Translations under genes and position numbers: made by a program | Source of the DNA: Buttiauxella sp. B2 | GTDB lineage: Bacteria > Pseudomonadota > Gammaproteobacteria > Enterobacterales > Enterobacteriaceae | Assembly (NCBI RefSeq): GCF_006376615.1 | Contig: NZ_VEXQ01000001.1 | Coordinates: forward strand, 496,001 to 560,000 | Direction: 5' to 3' | DNA length: 64,000 nt | Shown here: piece after piece, positions 61,274 through 64,000 of the stretch | Position numbering within the stretch: position 1 is the first letter of the stretch | Layout: the number at the start of each line of letters is the position of its first letter | Notes under the pieces: model-generated | What the model saw: only the letters and a program-made list of their open reading frames with translations | Told to the model about the DNA's origin: nothing | Databases searched by the model: none

Positions 61274-63825
61274 TCAACACCTCCGCTGTGTTTTGCGATC
61301 AACGCATCAATATCTGATTCACCCGGTTTCATGCTGATAAACTGCTGATTATCGGTCTTATCTTTACGCAGATAACTCCGGGTATCAGGGCCAAACTCCA
61401 CTTTCATTGCTCCATCAGGAACATCTTCCAGATGCAGATAACCCGCTCCGTCAAGGTTGCCCGTACGCACGGAACCGTCTGCAAGGGTCGCCGTATATGG
61501 AGCCCCCATGATCGGAGCATCATCGTGATAAAGATACTGCGCCAGTGCATCGGTTTTATTTTTAACCGGGTCGGCAAGCCACGGCATCTCAGGCTGTTGC
61601 GAAGCTGTCCCCGCCTTCACCGTCCTTTTCACCTTGCGCATATAGGTCCCGGTCGTGCCGTACTCGACCTTCCCCTGTTCTAACTTCAGGTAACTGCCGC
61701 CGCCAATTAACGTGATGCGTTTCTTTCCGGCAAACGAGATGTCTTCGGTGGACGTGAGGGTGAGTTTCTTCTGAGCGAAGAATCGCATATTGCCGTTCTG
61801 GGCCTGCATCTCCACCGGGCCTTCGCTGGACTTCAGACTCAACTGCCCGGATTGGGCAAACAGCCCCAGCTTGTCACCGACCAATGCGGTCATATTGCCC
61901 ATGACACCCACGCTGATATCGCCCCCGGCATTCATGGCGAGGTTCTGGGTGGCGGTCAGTTGCAGATGTTCGCCGCTGGTGAATGCCATGCCTTGTGGTG
62001 CCGAAAACAGAATTGTCTCGTTAAGCGGCTTCAGCCGTTGCTCAAACATTGCCATCTGGCTGTCAATATCCGCCTTCAGTGCCTGCGCCTGCTCTGCGGC
62101 CATTTCCAGCTGTTGCAGTTGCTGGTTGAGCTGGTCGATTTCCTTCAGCGCTGCCCCCATATCCAGCACCTCACCCTGGGCTTTGGCCTGGCTGTCCGCG
62201 CTGACAAACAGCCCTTTCCCGGCGCGTATCGTGCCCCGCTCATCGGTGCGCAGTTCGGTGCCGGTGCCGCGTGGCTGGGCTTTTGCATCCACGAGGTGAC
62301 CGGTGTTCAGCTGGGTTTTGCCGTATTCGGTGGCGAGCTTGATGTGCTCTTCGCCGCGTTTATCCTCCATCCGCAGTTTGTTGTTGGCTGGCGTTCTGAG
62401 GATGTTACGGGTGTGGTTATCGCGGTTAACGTGGTCCGGGTGCTCCGAGTCGTGCAGCGCATAAGCGATATACGGCAGGTCAATGTCCCCGTTGCTGTAG
62501 GCAATCGCCACTTCCGTGCCGTCAATCAGCGGTGTGTGCCAGCCGTACGTATCACCCGAATACGGTTTCGCCTGGCGCAGCCACAAATACGCATAGCCCT
62601 GCTCTGCTCCTTCCCGGTCAAAATCCAGCTTTACCCGGTAACGCCCGGTTTCATCCAGCCAGGCGTAAGTGTCATTCGCGTTACGGCTCTGGATACGGGC
62701 TGGCAGCGTGCCGTGGACTTCCGGACGGGCGATTTCCACCGGGCGGTAGCAGTAACGTTCGGTGTACGGCAGTCCCCACACTGAGACATGCAGACGGGAA
62801 TCCCGTGTGGCGCTGTAAGTGGTGAGCGTGATAATCACGCCCTCTTTCAGCGCAGTAATCACATTGCCCTGCGGTTCCAGCACCTGGCCGGGGGCGAGTT
62901 GTGGCGCGTTGCTGAACAGGTGAATGCGGGCCGACTTGTTCAGCTCTCGCTCATGATGGATGCGGGCATAGAATGCCCCGCTTTCGGTGTCAGGCGTGGA
63001 GTCGGTGTCGTCACCGGCTTCCCGATACGGTGCCGCGTAACGGTAATGTTCGCCGCTGGTCACCGCATCGTTACGTACCGTGACCGTTGCATCCAGCGGC
63101 GTGGTGGCCGTGCGGTAGTTGTAATCCCGCGTGGTGGTACTGCCGGTGACCACGTGATGCCAGGTGCGCACATCCCAGACGGATTCCGATGCGCCATCGA
63201 ACAAACCCGACGGCTCGCTGTACGGCAGACGCACGTCAAACTGGTAGTTAAGCTGGCTGTCGGCAAAAATATACACATCCAGTTCACGGGTGTTATCCAT
63301 CTCCGTGCGCCAGAAAATGCCGACTTCAGACAGAATGCGCTGGATAAACTGCAAATCCGTCTCACGCCACTGGGTAATGAGTTCACGCGGTGGGTAGGTC
63401 CGTTCCAGGCGGAACTCAAAGTCTGGCCCTTCCAGCTCGTGTTCCCGCAAGACCTGTTCCACCACTTCCGGTACTGACAGGTTCTGATATACGGCGCTGC
63501 GACGGGTGTGCGCCAGCAGGGCCAGGCGGGAACTGAGCGTGGCACGGTAATGCGACTGGTCTTTTGAAGTCGACAACCACTCCAGCCGGGTAATGATGCC
63601 GTGAACCGCTTTGCCGCTGAGCATCCGCAGGCTGGCATATTTCATCAGCATCTGCTCAGGGGCGATATTGTCCTGTGCGGTGGTGAATTCAATGCGCCAA
63701 GCAAACGGCTCACTTAAAGCTTCCCGTCCGTAAAAATTGAGCACATCAGGCGTGACCGGGCTGTCGTTAATGTCCAGCACGTAGCGGGTCTGTCCGTCGA
63801 ACAGCGCTAACCAGTTATCCATCAT
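61270..63825 (-). CDS. vgrG: T6SS spike protein VgrG (TssI)
   Basis: This 851-residue protein forms the trimeric puncturing tip. The N-terminal gp27-like part (about 1-380; FYGREALSEPFAWRIEFT, HGIITRLEWLSTSKDQSHYRATL, ERTYPPRELITQWRETDLQFIQRIL) is followed by a gp5-like OB domain (GRYRVKLDFDREGAEQGYAYLWLRQAKPYSG), a long beta-helix with DUF2345 (about 490-720) and a coiled-coil insert (about 560-610). The C-terminal tail beyond residue 740 resembles a transthyretin-like/effector-docking extension (GAPYTATLADGSVRTGNLDGAGYLHLEDVP), which probably recruits the downstream effector. It starts right after the tssJ stop. Confidence 0.95.
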   Translation of the reverse strand: MMDNWLALFDGQTRYVLDINDSPVTPDVLNFYGREALSEPFAWRIEFTTAQDNIAPEQMLMKYASLRMLSGKAVHGIITRLEWLSTSKDQSHYRATLSSRLALLAHTRRSAVYQNLSVPEVVEQVLREHELEGPDFEFRLERTYPPRELITQWRETDLQFIQRILSEVGIFWRTEMDNTRELDVYIFADSQLNYQFDVRLPYSEPSGLFDGASESVWDVRTWHHVVTGSTTTRDYNYRTATTPLDATVTVRNDAVTSGEHYRYAAPYREAGDDTDSTPDTESGAFYARIHHERELNKSARIHLFSNAPQLAPGQVLEPQGNVITALKEGVIITLTTYSATRDSRLHVSVWGLPYTERYCYRPVEIARPEVHGTLPARIQSRNANDTYAWLDETGRYRVKLDFDREGAEQGYAYLWLRQAKPYSGDTYGWHTPLIDGTEVAIAYSNGDIDLPYIAYALHDSEHPDHVNRDNHTRNILRTPANNKLRMEDKRGEEHIKLATEYGKTQLNTGHLVDAKAQPRGTGTELRTDERGTIRAGKGLFVSADSQAKAQGEVLDMGAALKEIDQLNQQLQQLEMAAEQAQALKADIDSQMAMFEQRLKPLNETILFSAPQGMAFTSGEHLQLTATQNLAMNAGGDISVGVMGNMTALVGDKLGLFAQSGQLSLKSSEGPVEMQAQNGNMRFFAQKKLTLTSTEDISFAGKKRITLIGGGSYLKLEQGKVEYGTTGTYMRKVKRTVKAGTASQQPEMPWLADPVKNKTDALAQYLYHDDAPIMGAPYTATLADGSVRTGNLDGAGYLHLEDVPDGAMKVEFGPDTRSYLRKDKTDNQQFISMKPGESDIDALIAKHSGGVE

Positions 63826-64000
63826 TTACTCCTTTACCGGCACAAGATTCAGCCAGCCATCACCCAGCTCGAGGGTGCGCGGTTTATCCGGGTCAAGATC
63901 ATCGCGGGTCAGCACCAGACGCCAGCGGTTGTCCTTTATGTCCGGACGGTTAAACAGCCCCACTACCGCCACGAACTGTGCGTTCTCATCCATTGGCGTG
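63826..64000 (-). CDS. tssJ: T6SS outer-membrane lipoprotein TssJ, C-terminal part
   Basis: The last 57 codons of a leftward gene run off the window edge. They encode a segment with FVAVVGLFNRPDIKDNRWRLVL and DDLDPDKPRTLELGDGWLNLVPVKE, matching the C-terminus of TssJ (SciN), the lipoprotein that anchors the TssJLM trans-envelope complex. Its TAA is directly followed by the vgrG ATG, with GGAG overlapping the stop, so the two are co-translated. The lipobox lies outside the window. Confidence 0.8.
   Translation of the reverse strand, partial: TPMDENAQFVAVVGLFNRPDIKDNRWRLVLTRDDLDPDKPRTLELGDGWLNLVPVKE

Overview
This window is chromosomal DNA from a member of the Enterobacteriaceae. The evidence is close sequence likeness and conserved order of ftnA, yecA, the glyW-cysT-leuZ tRNAs, pgsA-uvrC-uvrY, yecF, sdiA, tcyN-tcyL-dcyD-tcyJ-fliZ-fliA, fliC | fliDST-amyA, yedD and azuC, which match the Escherichia/Salmonella flagellar region IIIa neighbourhood, together with two ERIC elements and a JUMPstart element. 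The genus cannot be fixed from the sequence alone; the accessory content differs from E. coli K-12.

Layout. 1-9.9 kb: 3' part of a Dcu-type C4-dicarboxylate transporter, a small DUF protein, a five-gene peptide/nickel-type ABC importer operon with a lipoprotein binding protein, the 27-residue AzuC protein, a DHA2 efflux pump, a small exported protein and an RpiB-like isomerase. 10-12.6 kb: a methyl-accepting protein with almost no periplasmic domain driven by a near-consensus sigma-28 promoter, the lipoprotein YecR, and ferritin FtnA behind Fur-box-like sites. 13-28.5 kb: a polysaccharide locus. A JUMPstart/ops element precedes two rightward genes (a beta-propeller protein and galE); ten tightly packed leftward genes encode an initiating sugar-phosphate transferase, an outer-membrane barrel, a short Wza-like protein, a Wzc-like protein with a damaged P-loop and no tyrosine tail, Wzx, Wzy, three glycosyltransferases, a small membrane protein and an exported glycosidase-like protein. 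This is a Wzx/Wzy-type secreted polysaccharide pathway whose export parts differ from the colanic acid/group 1 capsule model.

28.8-40.2 kb: core genes in standard order: a short yecA, three tRNAs, pgsA, uvrC, uvrY, yecF, sdiA, the cystine importer with D-cysteine desulfhydrase, fliZ and fliA. 40.3-48.9 kb: a seven-gene flagellin-modification island between fliA and fliC. It holds a methyltransferase, a GNAT acyltransferase, two tandem paralogous five-bladed propeller proteins, a WbqC protein, a VioA-type sugar aminotransferase, and a 1150-residue protein that fuses a methyltransferase, TPRs and a GT41 (O-GlcNAc-transferase/SPINDLY) catalytic domain. 49-52.8 kb: fliC, with divergent sigma-28 promoters, and fliD-fliS-fliT. 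52.9-56.3 kb: amyA, yedD, a LysE-family exporter and a WcaB-like acyltransferase.

56.7-64 kb: the end of a type VI secretion cluster read leftward: tssJ (partial), vgrG, a membrane-inserted toxin with an ADP-ribosyltransferase-like C-terminus, an Imm71/72-like immunity protein, tssE and vasL. VgrG, toxin and immunity genes overlap by 4 nt each, so they look like a translationally coupled effector cassette set inside the structural operon.

The most interesting parts are the flagellin glycan island with the methyltransferase-GT41 fusion, the split outer-membrane exporter with a degenerate tyrosine kinase, and the vgrG-linked toxin/immunity pair.
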